Below are positions 43,300 through 53,660 of a DNA stretch of 64,000 bases, one piece after another. The translations under genes were made by a program, and so were the position numbers. Positions within the stretch are counted from its first letter, which is position 1; every line of letters starts with the position of its first letter. The stretch is taken from positions 310,001-374,000 of the forward strand of contig JAPFFF010000042.1 of assembly GCA_039105265.1 (NCBI GenBank). The letters run 5' to 3'. Below the pieces are notes generated by a model. That model was given only the letters and a program-made list of their open reading frames with translations. It had not been told where the DNA came from and made no database searches. The DNA is from Tritrichomonas musculus. Lineage: Eukaryota > Parabasalia > Tritrichomonadida > Tritrichomonadidae.

Positions 43300-46200
43300 A
43301 TGAAAACGATGACAGCAATACTGACTAAACAGAACGCTTTAGACGGTGCATTTATGGGTGGCTCAAAGAATCCTTCCTCAATAAACTGTGATGAAATAAA
43401 CGCCAAAACAGCTGATATCGAACAAGATTTGACCGTTGGAGGAGATATAAATTTGGGAGGAATCTCTCTGAAATCTCAGCTCATTAATCATGAAGAACGA
43501 ATAACCTCTTTGGAAAAATCTCCTGACTCAGTTAATGAATTATCATATGAAGATGGTCTTGACGCCAATTCCCTTGATTTAAACTCCTTGTCGAAAGCAG
43601 AAAATGACGAATACAATATTTTGGAAATCAAAATAGATATTCCATCTGACTATTCAGGAAATGTTTTTACGATAAACTGTTCAACATTTGGGGAAGCAAA
43701 AATAGACACAAAAACAGGCAAATTTACGAATCCCAAAATCGACTCAAATAACGCAATTTCCTATATTGAAAACGAATTATCTGCCCGAATTTATATGAGT
43801 AAGGAATCTCTTGATAATCCTTTTGACCTCTTTACTTCTGGTTTTATGAAAATAAACTTTACAGGAAAGGTTAAGCAATATATTTCAAACAAAGAATCTG
43901 GACTCATAAATATCAAATGTAATAATGTCGATGCAGAAAATTGTCTCAAACTTTATACTTCTCCTTTACCGAATTTCTATGAGATGAAGTCTTATGGCTG
44001 CACAGAAAATGAACAATATTATTATGCTGATTGGGGCTATATTCCCGGAACAGAAGAATTTGACAAGCTCTTAGATGGACAAACTTTTGAGTTCCATGAT
44101 GAGGTATTTGGTACAGATTTCAAACTCACAAAGCAAAATAATGAATGGGTCGGTAATAATTTGTCATACAATATTCCTGGCTCCAAATCAATCAAAGGAG
44201 AAACTGAGTTCTTCAAGCATACATATCAAGGAATTTTCATTGAGCAAAACGACACAAATAGATACGTCCTAAGGAATTGGATACACAATTATTCCGACAA
44301 AAACCCTTTTGAAGTCATTGTTGAGAAAGGACTTTGTACATTTAACGATTGCGAAGTGGCAAAATACGAAGATAAAGACGGATATTGGAGTGTTCTACTG
44401 AAATGTACCAAGAAGGAGTCATGTAATTTTTCGGCAAGTCTAAATATAAACGGAATAGAATATACCTCTGAATTTGGGTATTCTCATAGCAGTTATGAGT
44501 CAGAATCGTGCTATAAAGTTGTTTCAGAAAATTGTTATAAATATATTCCTTTCCACTACAATAGCCGAATAGATATTGGGAATCCTCCTTACAGCCTGAT
44601 ACTTTATATGCCCTCTGACAAAGAAGTAATTTTTCCGATACCAGATGTTTCGTATAAAGAAGGAGGAAATACTTTTGAGTTTCTAGCAGGATGTGGGTAT
44701 TATTCTGTCGTACCAAGACCTGAAGCATGCAGTACTTTATACACAAACTGTAATATACAGACTTCTGGCGTCGTTATTGGGGAAAATATTGAGTCTCATC
44801 TTTTTGTTCTAAATTCTTTGGGAAATACAGTAGATATAGCAAATAATAGAATATCTGAGCTGCAAAATCTTTATTCAAACCTCCAAAAACAACTAAACGA
44901 TATGAAAAACAAGACAAATTGGTTTAATTATATCAAAGATGTTGTGTGTATAGCTGGTGCCACAGTAAATTTTGTCGGCGGTCCAAAGGCGCTTTTATCG
45001 TTGGCGGCAGAGGGAATATCAAAGGTAAAAAGATTTTGTTTTGCTGGTGAAGAGGTTTCGGAAGGAGCGGAGGCAATAGTTCGGGACGTTGATGTTCTTG
45101 CTGCTCCAAGAGAGATTCGAACTGCGCTGGAATTTATTGAAGAAATAGAGGCGTTTGACAAGAAATGTTTCCGATATCTTTGCTATGGAGTTGATGACAA
45201 TGAGGAGATTAAAATAGACGGAGAGTATGAAGATTTTCGAATAAATGTTCCGTATTTAGATGTATATGCAGAAAATTGTCCTTCAGCTGCTTGGATTATG
45301 TCGATGACAAGAGAACAGAAACCGATTTTGTTGGGCGAAGAACTGACTAACAAACAGCTGATTACAGCAAAGGCAGTCAAAAAATTGATAGATAATCATA
45401 TGAAACAGCTCAAAACAGTCGATTTATCGGGATATATTTCAAAAAAAGAAGCGGATGGAAAATATGTGTTAAAAACAGATATATTATCAACTGAGAAAAT
45501 AACTCAAGAATTATCAATCGCTACAAAATTCGTAAATGGAACAACAAATGATGAGGATAAAAGAACTTATATCACAAATTTGGATAGAGATTTATGCGAC
45601 ATATTAAAGAAATCATCTCTTTTTGTGAAAGGCTCTTGTAATAATGAAGATATTTCAGGAGAATATTTGTATGATAGTGAAGACGCGGAATATTATCATT
45701 ACAAGAAAGGCGAAAATACTTTTTCTATATACTTTTTCTATTACGGTGGAACATTCAGATATAATGGTAATTATGTTGTGGACCTAGAGTCTGTAAGTTA
45801 TTCATACGAACCTGAAGTTTATGACGAATATTGTATTCCAAACATAAATTTCGTAAAAAATAATTTTGCTCAGAAAAGTGATTTAACAAACAATAATATC
45901 GAAATACTTAAAGATGAAAAAATATATGATGAGGATAAGGAAATATTCTTTAATAATATTCATGAAGCTGTTAATGACAACAATGTATTATCATCACTAT
46001 TAATTTTACGATATATTTGGGAAATTTTTCAAGATATGATTATAGAAGCCGCTGTATTAAAAGATGAAACTACAAGAAGCTATAGATTTAAAATTGAAGA
46101 TTATGAAACAATGACGTTAAATGATATTGATGAAGCAAAAGATTATGAAGTATTAAGTGAGAAATCATCTATGAAAATGTATTATAACTTAATTGATAAA

Positions 46201-47505
46201 ATTAAAGAATGTGACGATAAATATGCGTTAAAAAGTGAGATTCCAGAACCTGTCGACTTATCGGGCTATGTAGAGAAAAATGATGATGGTTCATTATCGA
46301 TATCTACTACTTTTACAAATAATTCTCCATCGCTAATAGTGAATAATCCATATTATCCAGATATAAGATTATGTAACGAAAATAGTTATGTCACATTAAG
46401 ATATGCGCCTTATACCGAAGAATTTATGATACAATATAAAGATGCCGATATGATAAACTGCACATATAAATCTCAAAAATATAAAACAACAATAAGAGAC
46501 CAGTTAGTAGTTGCTGGACGAGTTATGATAAAAGGTTCTGACTTAAATATATTTGATATTTATTCATCAAGTTCAGCAAAACAAGCGCTTATAAATTTTG
46601 GATTAGATTTGGCAAATAAGAGCGAAATATTGTATGAATTAAAAAATAATATTCCAAAATTATCGTTATTCTTGAATAGTTCAAAAATAATAGCGATTAA
46701 TAAAGATAAAGTAGAAATCAGCACTGATTTGTACAAAACCGAAACTGATAAATATTTAACGGAATCAGAATGTGATGGAAAATATTGGGCAAAAAACGAT
46801 GGCTCAATAAACATAAACACTACTGAAATCGCTCCTTTTTCTATACTTAATCATAGTAAAGCAAGTGTGTGTAAAATATATTTTGGCGAAGAAACGAGAG
46901 ACTATGATTGTGGAGTTATTAGATTTTATCATTATTCTTCAACCGAAACTAGAATAGCATTAGGTTTATATATGTCTGATAATATAATATCGATGTCAAA
47001 AGACGCAATATATTTATCTAAACCTACAAATATTAGTAGGGATCTTCATGTCGACGGTAAAATAACATCAAAAGGCTCAAATACAATTACTCATTATGCC
47101 CCGATAGAAGCGGGCGAAGAAATATCGGACTATAAGATTGGAAAACCGGTATTTTTATCAGGTCATGTGTACAGAAGAGACCAACAAAAAAATATGTTCG
47201 TCAGTTCGACAGCAGAAGACACCACAGACTGTATTTGCTCTGTAATCATAGACGGTTCATGGAAGGAATTTGTTGGTGTCATTGTAGAGGTAGATTCAGA
47301 AAACGGATGCGTCAAATTCGCTACACACGGAGACTATTTATTTTATGTCGATGACGCCAATTTGTATCAAATAGGAGATGTAATTCTATATGATGGAAGA
47401 ATTTTGGACGAGGATTATGCCATGACTTTAAAGATTCAACAAAGTATTGTGGGCAAAGTAAGTGCAAAAATAAACGAGCATATATTGGCTATTTTCAAAT
47501 CTTAA
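43300..47505 (+). CDS. Polinton giant fibre-like protein (1401 aa)
   Basis: The N-terminus reads like phage/virus tail fibres (NAKTADIEQDLTVGGDINLG). Repeated fibre-type modules follow: VDLSGYISKKEADGKYVLKT (~705-725) and, again, PEPVDLSGYVEKNDDGSLSI (~985). A coiled coil lies at ~510-545 (NNRISELQNLYSNLQKQLND) before a Gly/Ala-rich hydrophobic stretch AGATVNFVGGPKALLSLAAE (~550-570) that could touch a membrane. The 'GDINLGG/GKITSKG' blocks near both ends resemble beta-helical needle repeats. Likely a receptor-binding or attachment protein. Its TAA overlaps the stop of the convergent next gene: TTAA at 47502-47505 serves both strands. Confidence 0.7.
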   Translation: MKTMTAILTKQNALDGAFMGGSKNPSSINCDEINAKTADIEQDLTVGGDINLGGISLKSQLINHEERITSLEKSPDSVNELSYEDGLDANSLDLNSLSKAENDEYNILEIKIDIPSDYSGNVFTINCSTFGEAKIDTKTGKFTNPKIDSNNAISYIENELSARIYMSKESLDNPFDLFTSGFMKINFTGKVKQYISNKESGLINIKCNNVDAENCLKLYTSPLPNFYEMKSYGCTENEQYYYADWGYIPGTEEFDKLLDGQTFEFHDEVFGTDFKLTKQNNEWVGNNLSYNIPGSKSIKGETEFFKHTYQGIFIEQNDTNRYVLRNWIHNYSDKNPFEVIVEKGLCTFNDCEVAKYEDKDGYWSVLLKCTKKESCNFSASLNINGIEYTSEFGYSHSSYESESCYKVVSENCYKYIPFHYNSRIDIGNPPYSLILYMPSDKEVIFPIPDVSYKEGGNTFEFLAGCGYYSVVPRPEACSTLYTNCNIQTSGVVIGENIESHLFVLNSLGNTVDIANNRISELQNLYSNLQKQLNDMKNKTNWFNYIKDVVCIAGATVNFVGGPKALLSLAAEGISKVKRFCFAGEEVSEGAEAIVRDVDVLAAPREIRTALEFIEEIEAFDKKCFRYLCYGVDDNEEIKIDGEYEDFRINVPYLDVYAENCPSAAWIMSMTREQKPILLGEELTNKQLITAKAVKKLIDNHMKQLKTVDLSGYISKKEADGKYVLKTDILSTEKITQELSIATKFVNGTTNDEDKRTYITNLDRDLCDILKKSSLFVKGSCNNEDISGEYLYDSEDAEYYHYKKGENTFSIYFFYYGGTFRYNGNYVVDLESVSYSYEPEVYDEYCIPNINFVKNNFAQKSDLTNNNIEILKDEKIYDEDKEIFFNNIHEAVNDNNVLSSLLILRYIWEIFQDMIIEAAVLKDETTRSYRFKIEDYETMTLNDIDEAKDYEVLSEKSSMKMYYNLIDKIKECDDKYALKSEIPEPVDLSGYVEKNDDGSLSISTTFTNNSPSLIVNNPYYPDIRLCNENSYVTLRYAPYTEEFMIQYKDADMINCTYKSQKYKTTIRDQLVVAGRVMIKGSDLNIFDIYSSSSAKQALINFGLDLANKSEILYELKNNIPKLSLFLNSSKIIAINKDKVEISTDLYKTETDKYLTESECDGKYWAKNDGSININTTEIAPFSILNHSKASVCKIYFGEETRDYDCGVIRFYHYSSTETRIALGLYMSDNIISMSKDAIYLSKPTNISRDLHVDGKITSKGSNTITHYAPIEAGEEISDYKIGKPVFLSGHVYRRDQQKNMFVSSTAEDTTDCICSVIIDGSWKEFVGVIVEVDSENGCVKFATHGDYLFYVDDANLYQIGDVILYDGRILDEDYAMTLKIQQSIVGKVSAKINEHILAIFKS

Positions 47506-48008
47506 ACACATATTTTGAGCGATACGCCATATTTTATGAACTGTGAGTAGATGTCATTGTAGGCATATTTCATGTCTTCTGTCTTGTTGTTTTTCGTTAT
47601 GAGAATCTTCGAAATATATATCAATTTATCGGAGGAACAACAGGAATTACAGGCAATATCTTCGTCCAATACTAATTCGACTTTATCTGCGTCGGTCAAG
47701 AGTTTAATCATATTCATGAGAGATGTGGTATTACAAACGAGATAAGCATTCACTTTTAGTGGATTGTCCTCATAGACAGAAACGAGCATTTCAAGAAATT
47801 TATTTTTTTGCTCGAGGGAGTCAAGCTGATTGTAGTTCTTTAAATCAGACAGCGAATTGCTTCGAGAGACTGTTTTTGAGGCGTTAAGTTGAGGGACATT
47901 AGGGTAATTTATTTGGATATTGGTATTCTGTTCTTGCGAAATTGATGTATTGTTCTTGCTTTTTGCTTCTGATGACAGTATACGAGCTTGTCGGAGAGTT
48001 CCAGACAT
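47502..48008 (-). CDS. Polinton ORF of unknown function (168 aa)
   Basis: A Ser/Asn/Gln-rich N-terminal third (MSGTLRQARILSSEAKSKNN) leads to a compact C-terminal domain with a Cys cluster IACNSCCSSDKLIYISKILI. Not recognised. It shares a 4-bp stop overlap with the fibre-like gene. Confidence 0.6.
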   Translation of the reverse strand: MSGTLRQARILSSEAKSKNNTSISQEQNTNIQINYPNVPQLNASKTVSRSNSLSDLKNYNQLDSLEQKNKFLEMLVSVYEDNPLKVNAYLVCNTTSLMNMIKLLTDADKVELVLDEDIACNSCCSSDKLIYISKILITKNNKTEDMKYAYNDIYSQFIKYGVSLKICV

Positions 48009-48029
48009 TATTTGAATAACAAAAAATTT

Positions 48030-48269
48030 TCAGGAGTAAAGATTGCTAACAGCTCTATTTAACAGATTTCTTACCTTCATATCTCTGTCATATTTTCGTT
48101 GAATCTTCTCTCTTTTGGCTATTTTTTTGGGGTCCGTGGGAGGTGTTTGGCTCAATATCCTTCGATAATATTGGAGACGAGATTTCAGTTGTTTCAGAGT
48201 AGGAGTGGCGAAAGTTTTTCTACCGTGCCAGTTTTTGAGAGGGAGGAGAGTGGGCTGTTCTTGTGACAT
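48030..48269 (-). CDS. Polinton small basic protein (79 aa)
   Basis: Very basic: LKQLKSRLQYYRRILSQ and IAKREKIQRKYDRDMKVRNL. The composition suits a DNA-binding core protein or a linker peptide. It starts 17 bp from the integrase gene, in the opposite direction, so both may share one promoter. Confidence 0.6.
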   Translation of the reverse strand: MSQEQPTLLPLKNWHGRKTFATPTLKQLKSRLQYYRRILSQTPPTDPKKIAKREKIQRKYDRDMKVRNLLNRAVSNLYS

Positions 48270-48286
48270 TTTCTACCAAATAAAAA

Positions 48287-50152
48287 ATGAATACAAGTAA
48301 ATTGCTTTACAATAATTCGGATGAAATAATAAATCATATCATATCGGAAACAAACTTGCCGATAGACGATTTGTTGAGAGGCAATGACGGGGATGTCCTG
48401 AATACCAGCAATAAAATCCGGATATTTTGTAGATGCCTTTCTGACCCTCAACAAAAAGTAAATTATAAAGCTGAGAGGATAATGGACTGGCTAGGAAATC
48501 AGAAAATAGACTCTTTGGACGACTTTTTGGACTATACAGACGATGATTCTTATTGCTTCAATCATGGGAGAAAATTTACTTATAACCACGCTTTTACTCG
48601 AACAGACATTCAACACGTAAATAATTTCTTGAGAATCAACCAAGACAGAATCGATAGATTGCTTTTTGCAAGGATAGAACAACTAAAAGAAGGCATCAAA
48701 AGAGTCAATGAATCCAGATATAAAGATGCTTGCGAAAGAGCCAAAGAAGAATTGTTCAGACAAAAATTGACCAACAAAAACAAGCCACAATTTGGTGCTG
48801 TCAGAGATTTTATTCAGCAAAATGGCTGCACAGCAGACTCTCGCTTTGCGAGTGGAGGGAATAAACACATATATCTCTTTGAAGATACGTCCAGAGTTTA
48901 TACAAGAATTGTGATTCAAGATGATGATATTCGACAAATTTATGACGAATTTATTGAGGAATGGGAAAAGAGACAAAGACCTAAAAGACCTATTTTTAGA
49001 GACAGTTTTATGGACAAATTGAACGAATTTGTTGTTTATAATCATGAAAGACTGCTAGATAAAGAGGAATTTAATAGAGTCAGTAGGAATTGGGGAGAGA
49101 GTAGATTATCCGAAGAGGAGAGATACAATAGATACGTCAATAAATTTTATTTCCAGCCAACGACATATTCAACCTATGAAATTCCTCAGGAGCAAAATAT
49201 TATTGGGTTCAAAACAGAGAGTAAAATAAGAGCTTTGAAGAGTTTGTTTCCCGATAGACAGGTCAAAATAGCCGAGAACACATCATACTTTCCGCTGAAA
49301 AAGAACGCGAAGATGTATCAGCTCCATAAAGTTTCATCAAGAAATTCGTATATTATCGATTTGATGTTTGTTGATAAATTATGTTATTTGGTCATGATAA
49401 ATGTTAATACAAGGTATTTGTATGTTGAGTTGGTAAATCAGATATTGTTTGGAGAAGAGAAAGAAGAGAAGCATCAGAGATTCGCGAAATATGATAAATC
49501 AGCAGATACTTACTTGAAAACCCTCGATAAATTGCTGCAATCTGGTGTTGTAATAAAGAGCTTGACGTTTGATGGAGAAGGTTCTTTTAACTCAAGAAAG
49601 GCACAAGAATACTATAGAGCTCATAGAATAGAATGGCAAACTGCACCAAGAATGAGAATGGGAAACTATCCAGACTTCATGAAAAAGGAGCAAAAACAGG
49701 TAAAAACAGACCCGATGCACAGTTCTTTGGGACTGATAGATAGAGTCATCAGAACACTGAGAGATATGGCTTACAATATGGGAATTGGGATAATTACTCC
49801 ATCGATAATGGAAGAATTGGTGAGGCAATATAATAACGCACCTCATAAAACACTCTCAAAATATGCCAGGAAAAGTGTGTCTCCAAAGATGGTTCATGAA
49901 GATAAAGAACTGGAATCGTTGATTGTGATGAATATCTGTAAGGAGAATTATGACATAATGACGAGTAAAGGATTCTATTTGCCAAAAGGGATGTCGGTAA
50001 AATTGTATAACGAAAAGGATGGAATGATGAAGAGAAGGTCCAATGTACAGCCAGGAAAGTATAGAGTTGTTGGGTTCAAGAATGGTTTGTATGAAATTGA
50101 AGGACAAAAAAATATGAGACAAATGATGCCTAGGTGGAAAATTGACTATTGA
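48287..50152 (+). CDS. Polinton integrase (retrovirus-like)
   Basis: 621 residues. The RNase H-fold core begins at IIDLMFVDKLCYLVMINVNT (~355-375), continues with SLTFDGEGSFNSRKAQEYY (~425) and the helix LGLIDRVIRTLRDMAYN (~485), and ends with an SH3-like C-terminal domain (VKLYNEKDGMM ... RVVGFKNGLYEI, ~565-605). The first ~300 residues are charged and helical. In Mavericks this enzyme inserts the element and makes the 5-6 bp target duplication seen at its ends. Confidence 0.88.
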   Translation: MNTSKLLYNNSDEIINHIISETNLPIDDLLRGNDGDVLNTSNKIRIFCRCLSDPQQKVNYKAERIMDWLGNQKIDSLDDFLDYTDDDSYCFNHGRKFTYNHAFTRTDIQHVNNFLRINQDRIDRLLFARIEQLKEGIKRVNESRYKDACERAKEELFRQKLTNKNKPQFGAVRDFIQQNGCTADSRFASGGNKHIYLFEDTSRVYTRIVIQDDDIRQIYDEFIEEWEKRQRPKRPIFRDSFMDKLNEFVVYNHERLLDKEEFNRVSRNWGESRLSEEERYNRYVNKFYFQPTTYSTYEIPQEQNIIGFKTESKIRALKSLFPDRQVKIAENTSYFPLKKNAKMYQLHKVSSRNSYIIDLMFVDKLCYLVMINVNTRYLYVELVNQILFGEEKEEKHQRFAKYDKSADTYLKTLDKLLQSGVVIKSLTFDGEGSFNSRKAQEYYRAHRIEWQTAPRMRMGNYPDFMKKEQKQVKTDPMHSSLGLIDRVIRTLRDMAYNMGIGIITPSIMEELVRQYNNAPHKTLSKYARKSVSPKMVHEDKELESLIVMNICKENYDIMTSKGFYLPKGMSVKLYNEKDGMMKRRSNVQPGKYRVVGFKNGLYEIEGQKNMRQMMPRWKIDY

Positions 50153-50167
50153 GTCATTTATGACTCT

Positions 50168-53100
50168 TTAGGGCTGAAAAGGACTATTAAAATATTGGGT
50201 AATATCTCCTTCAGTATAGTCTGTTTTGATACATCTCTCGAATTTTTTTCTTGTCGATACAGTCATATTTTTATTCATTTCGAAGCAAGGTTGTCCTTTT
50301 GTTAAGTCGAATGTGATGGAATTTCCGTTATATAGCGTTTCATAGAGCTTCATAACATCTCCTTGAAACTCTTCATTGAATTTATATTTGATAGAATTCT
50401 GAGTTAGTCCCTTGCCTCGTATCATATAGTCAATATCTCCAGTAGAATCTTGCAGTTTATCTACATACATTTTCTTCATCAAGAAGAATGATTCAATAGA
50501 TTCAGGCATCTCATTGTGGCCGTTTATTTCTGGGAAATCTGAATGGAATTGTCCTAAATTTTTCCCGATAAGTTCGCGGTTATATTTCTCGCGGAAGGCC
50601 TTTTCGAGTTTCGGTAAATCCACAGATTCTATATGCATACTATCAGTATCTTGGTAATAAATATGGCAGCCTATATCGAAAGCAAGACACATGACTTCGT
50701 TCATTATTCTCTTGGACATTGACAGAACTTGAATGCCTAAAAGAGAGAAATTGAAGTGATTATCTATTTGTTTGAGGGTCTTTATGGCGTGTATATCGGA
50801 GTTGTTTAACTGAATATCTTCGACAATTTTGTTATAGTTTTTTGCCCAATATTTATCGAGTTCATCTCCTTCGTGAAGATATTTGTAGTCTTTATCTACT
50901 GGCCTCTCTATTGTTTTGCCGTAGCATGAATTCATGATGAGTTTGTAGAGATTTTGCAAAGGATTCTTCTGTTTCTTATATTCGAGTCGTTTATTGAATA
51001 TCTTTTTGATACATTCTTGAATACGATAATCTTTCTTTCCATCCCAGTAATATCCTCTCAGTATATTGAATTCTATTTGCTGAAACTCAATAAAGTCCTC
51101 CAAAGTAATATTATCAACAACCATTTTAATGGTATTTCCTTCTGAGAGAATGTCGTTATTCCTGTTTAGGCCGTCAATTTTTTGAACGATTAACGGAAAT
51201 GCATAATGCTTTTTTATTTTTGTTATTTCGATTTCGACGATGTATGCTGATTGTTGGGAGAGGAAATTATAGTTGAGTTGGTCATTCTGTATTACCTTTG
51301 GACGTCCTTCAACTGTGTATAATCTACTCATTGCGGAAGGATATAATGATACTGCATCAAAATCGCAGAGATTCTTCTTGACATGCCATTTCTTGTTATA
51401 TGCCGTCATACATCTACCTCCATATATCGCCTTTGAGCAAAAATATCTCACATGACCACCTAATTTATAGAGATTTTGGTTGGGATAATAGACTCTTTGA
51501 TTGAAGACTTCGTTTGCGAGAGACGATATGCTGATGAAATTAAATGGGTCGACTTTGAAGTCTTTGATGAATCCTTCACGCAGTTTATTGAATCCGATTC
51601 TGAGGATATTAACATCTTGCTGGCAGTAAAATTCTGCATATTTCCACATGTCAAAATGGTTTTCGTCTATTCGGCAGCCGGATATTTTATCAATATTGGC
51701 GTTGAATAAATTGTAGTCTTCATCTGTCCATATTTTGTCTTCATTTTCTCCTGCTTCGTTTATTGTGCCAATATTAGTTTGGAGGCGATCAAGAGTATAA
51801 TATTTGTATGGAAATATCTCTTTTTGTATGTCAGGAATGTCAAACATAGAGGGTAATTGAGATAATTTGCAGGAAAGAATTGGTAAAGAGTCTTTGAGAT
51901 GGATGGTTTTGTTGAGATATTTTATATCCGCCTTCATTGTTTTTGTGCCTTTGATGATGGATTTGGCGAGTCCGAAAGAGGCCAGCATTCTGATATCATA
52001 CGCTAAATTGTGGAAATAAACGACGGCGTCATCGGGTAAATAATCGAGTAATTGTTTATTACAGTCTTCTCCTCGGAAAGTTTTATTGATACGGCCTGTT
52101 CTATTCTGTAAGACACAGAGGAAAGGTTTGTGGATTTCTGTTGATGTATCTGCTTCAAAATCGGCATACCAATATGTTTTGTTGTCAGTTTGGAGTAGTT
52201 TCTTTTTATCCTCTTTGATTAGTTTCGTGCATTGTTCTTCGTTATATTCGAGGTCGATAAGGTCAATATCGTCGATTACTTCTTTGTAGAAAACTGTGTT
52301 GAGGACCTTATATTGACCGAATGTGATTGGGACGAAGAAGTTGTTTTTCATGAGAGTTCGGACCAAATTTGATGATGTCATGAAATATCTTGCATTAATC
52401 CAGTGGTCTTGTTTGTATTCTTTATTGTATTTGTCTTCTTCGCATGCATCTAGGTGGTTGATATAATACGTGCTGAAAGGAGTAATTTCTTCAAGAAAAT
52501 AGTGCTTATTGAAGACATTCATTGTATGAGTTCTTGTTGGGTCAGCATTTTCTATACCTAAATAACTCTTTTTTGAACCATCTTTTTGGGACCTAACTGT
52601 TTGTTTTTTGCATTTTGAATCTTCATCAATGAAAGATAATTTGACATGAATTTTGAACTCTGTACATAAATTATTCAATGCTTTTTGGGAGAGATATCTT
52701 GAATTAATCCTTAGGCGCATTTTGTTTAGTGTGTCATCATCGTAGCATCCTGTTTGTTGAAGGGCGTAAATGAAGCAGCAATCGTCCAATTCCTTTCTTT
52801 GTTTGCCTTTTTTGTCCACGAGAGATGTGAAAATCTGTAATTTCTTGAAATATTTTGAGACATTTGATGGGCAGTTTTCACGTACCAAATATTGAAAGAA
52901 ACTTCCTCCAACGTCATTTTTTGCCTTAATATTCTGAAATTCACTAAAGCGAACTGCTTCAAAGAGGCTCCATTCAGGTATTTTTTCGGCACCATTCTCA
53001 TAAAAATATTCTGGTACAACGTTCTCTATATCGAAGATGAAGTGTTTTTCTGTCAGATTATCCATTAATTTGTTGTATATTTCAGGAGTTAATTGATAAG

Positions 53101-53590
53101 AATGCCATTGACTTTTGATTTTGAAAGCGAGTTTGTATTTGGAGATAATGGGTAAAGAATCTATATATTCTTCAAAGAATTCCTTCAATTTGGGAAGCAA
53201 TAAGAGTCTGCCGTCCTTATCTAATCTCTCAAAGTCGATTTGCCATTTTTTAGGAGAGTATTCTAATTTTTCCATTATTTGATTCACGATTTCTTGTTGT
53301 GAGTTGTTCTCCGTCTTGAGAGGTTTTTCTTCTTGTTTGGGAGGTTCTTCTTGTTTGGGTTGTTCTTGTTGTTGCGCGGGTGTGTTGTTCTTGCCTTTAA
53401 AATACCAGTACATAGCCTCATAGTTGTCTAAATCTCCATCATACCCTTCTTGTCTGGCACATTCTCGGATGTCATAATAGAATTCTTCTTGTGAGTTCCA
53501 ATAATATGAAAAGTCGTGTTGTAGTTTCTCGTTTATTATCAATTCAAATAGTTCTTGTAATTTTTCGGGAGTAGCTTCGGAGAGTCTCAT
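50168..53590 (-). CDS. Polinton protein-primed DNA polymerase B
   Basis: About 1140 residues from the ATG at 53590 (MRLSEATPEKLQELFELIIN); a longer frame from 53662 would start almost inside the terminal repeat and is less likely. Exonuclease motifs: WYADFEADTST and VYFHNLAYDIRML. Polymerase motifs: A, CDFDAVSLYPSAMS; B, YKLIMNSCYGKTIERP; C, YYQDTDSMHIES. The order and spacing are those of the phi29/Maverick type. A Gln/Glu/Pro-rich stretch (PAQQQEQPKQEEPPKQEEKP) lies near residue 75. The enzyme copies the element from its ends. Convergent with the integrase gene, 15 bp between stops. Confidence 0.93.
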   Translation of the reverse strand: MRLSEATPEKLQELFELIINEKLQHDFSYYWNSQEEFYYDIRECARQEGYDGDLDNYEAMYWYFKGKNNTPAQQQEQPKQEEPPKQEEKPLKTENNSQQEIVNQIMEKLEYSPKKWQIDFERLDKDGRLLLLPKLKEFFEEYIDSLPIISKYKLAFKIKSQWHSYQLTPEIYNKLMDNLTEKHFIFDIENVVPEYFYENGAEKIPEWSLFEAVRFSEFQNIKAKNDVGGSFFQYLVRENCPSNVSKYFKKLQIFTSLVDKKGKQRKELDDCCFIYALQQTGCYDDDTLNKMRLRINSRYLSQKALNNLCTEFKIHVKLSFIDEDSKCKKQTVRSQKDGSKKSYLGIENADPTRTHTMNVFNKHYFLEEITPFSTYYINHLDACEEDKYNKEYKQDHWINARYFMTSSNLVRTLMKNNFFVPITFGQYKVLNTVFYKEVIDDIDLIDLEYNEEQCTKLIKEDKKKLLQTDNKTYWYADFEADTSTEIHKPFLCVLQNRTGRINKTFRGEDCNKQLLDYLPDDAVVYFHNLAYDIRMLASFGLAKSIIKGTKTMKADIKYLNKTIHLKDSLPILSCKLSQLPSMFDIPDIQKEIFPYKYYTLDRLQTNIGTINEAGENEDKIWTDEDYNLFNANIDKISGCRIDENHFDMWKYAEFYCQQDVNILRIGFNKLREGFIKDFKVDPFNFISISSLANEVFNQRVYYPNQNLYKLGGHVRYFCSKAIYGGRCMTAYNKKWHVKKNLCDFDAVSLYPSAMSRLYTVEGRPKVIQNDQLNYNFLSQQSAYIVEIEITKIKKHYAFPLIVQKIDGLNRNNDILSEGNTIKMVVDNITLEDFIEFQQIEFNILRGYYWDGKKDYRIQECIKKIFNKRLEYKKQKNPLQNLYKLIMNSCYGKTIERPVDKDYKYLHEGDELDKYWAKNYNKIVEDIQLNNSDIHAIKTLKQIDNHFNFSLLGIQVLSMSKRIMNEVMCLAFDIGCHIYYQDTDSMHIESVDLPKLEKAFREKYNRELIGKNLGQFHSDFPEINGHNEMPESIESFFLMKKMYVDKLQDSTGDIDYMIRGKGLTQNSIKYKFNEEFQGDVMKLYETLYNGNSITFDLTKGQPCFEMNKNMTVSTRKKFERCIKTDYTEGDITQYFNSPFQP

Positions 53591-53660
53591 TTTTGCAATG
53601 AAGATAAAAAATAAAAAATATAAAAAATTTATACCTCTTATCGTGGATGAGAAAATTTCC

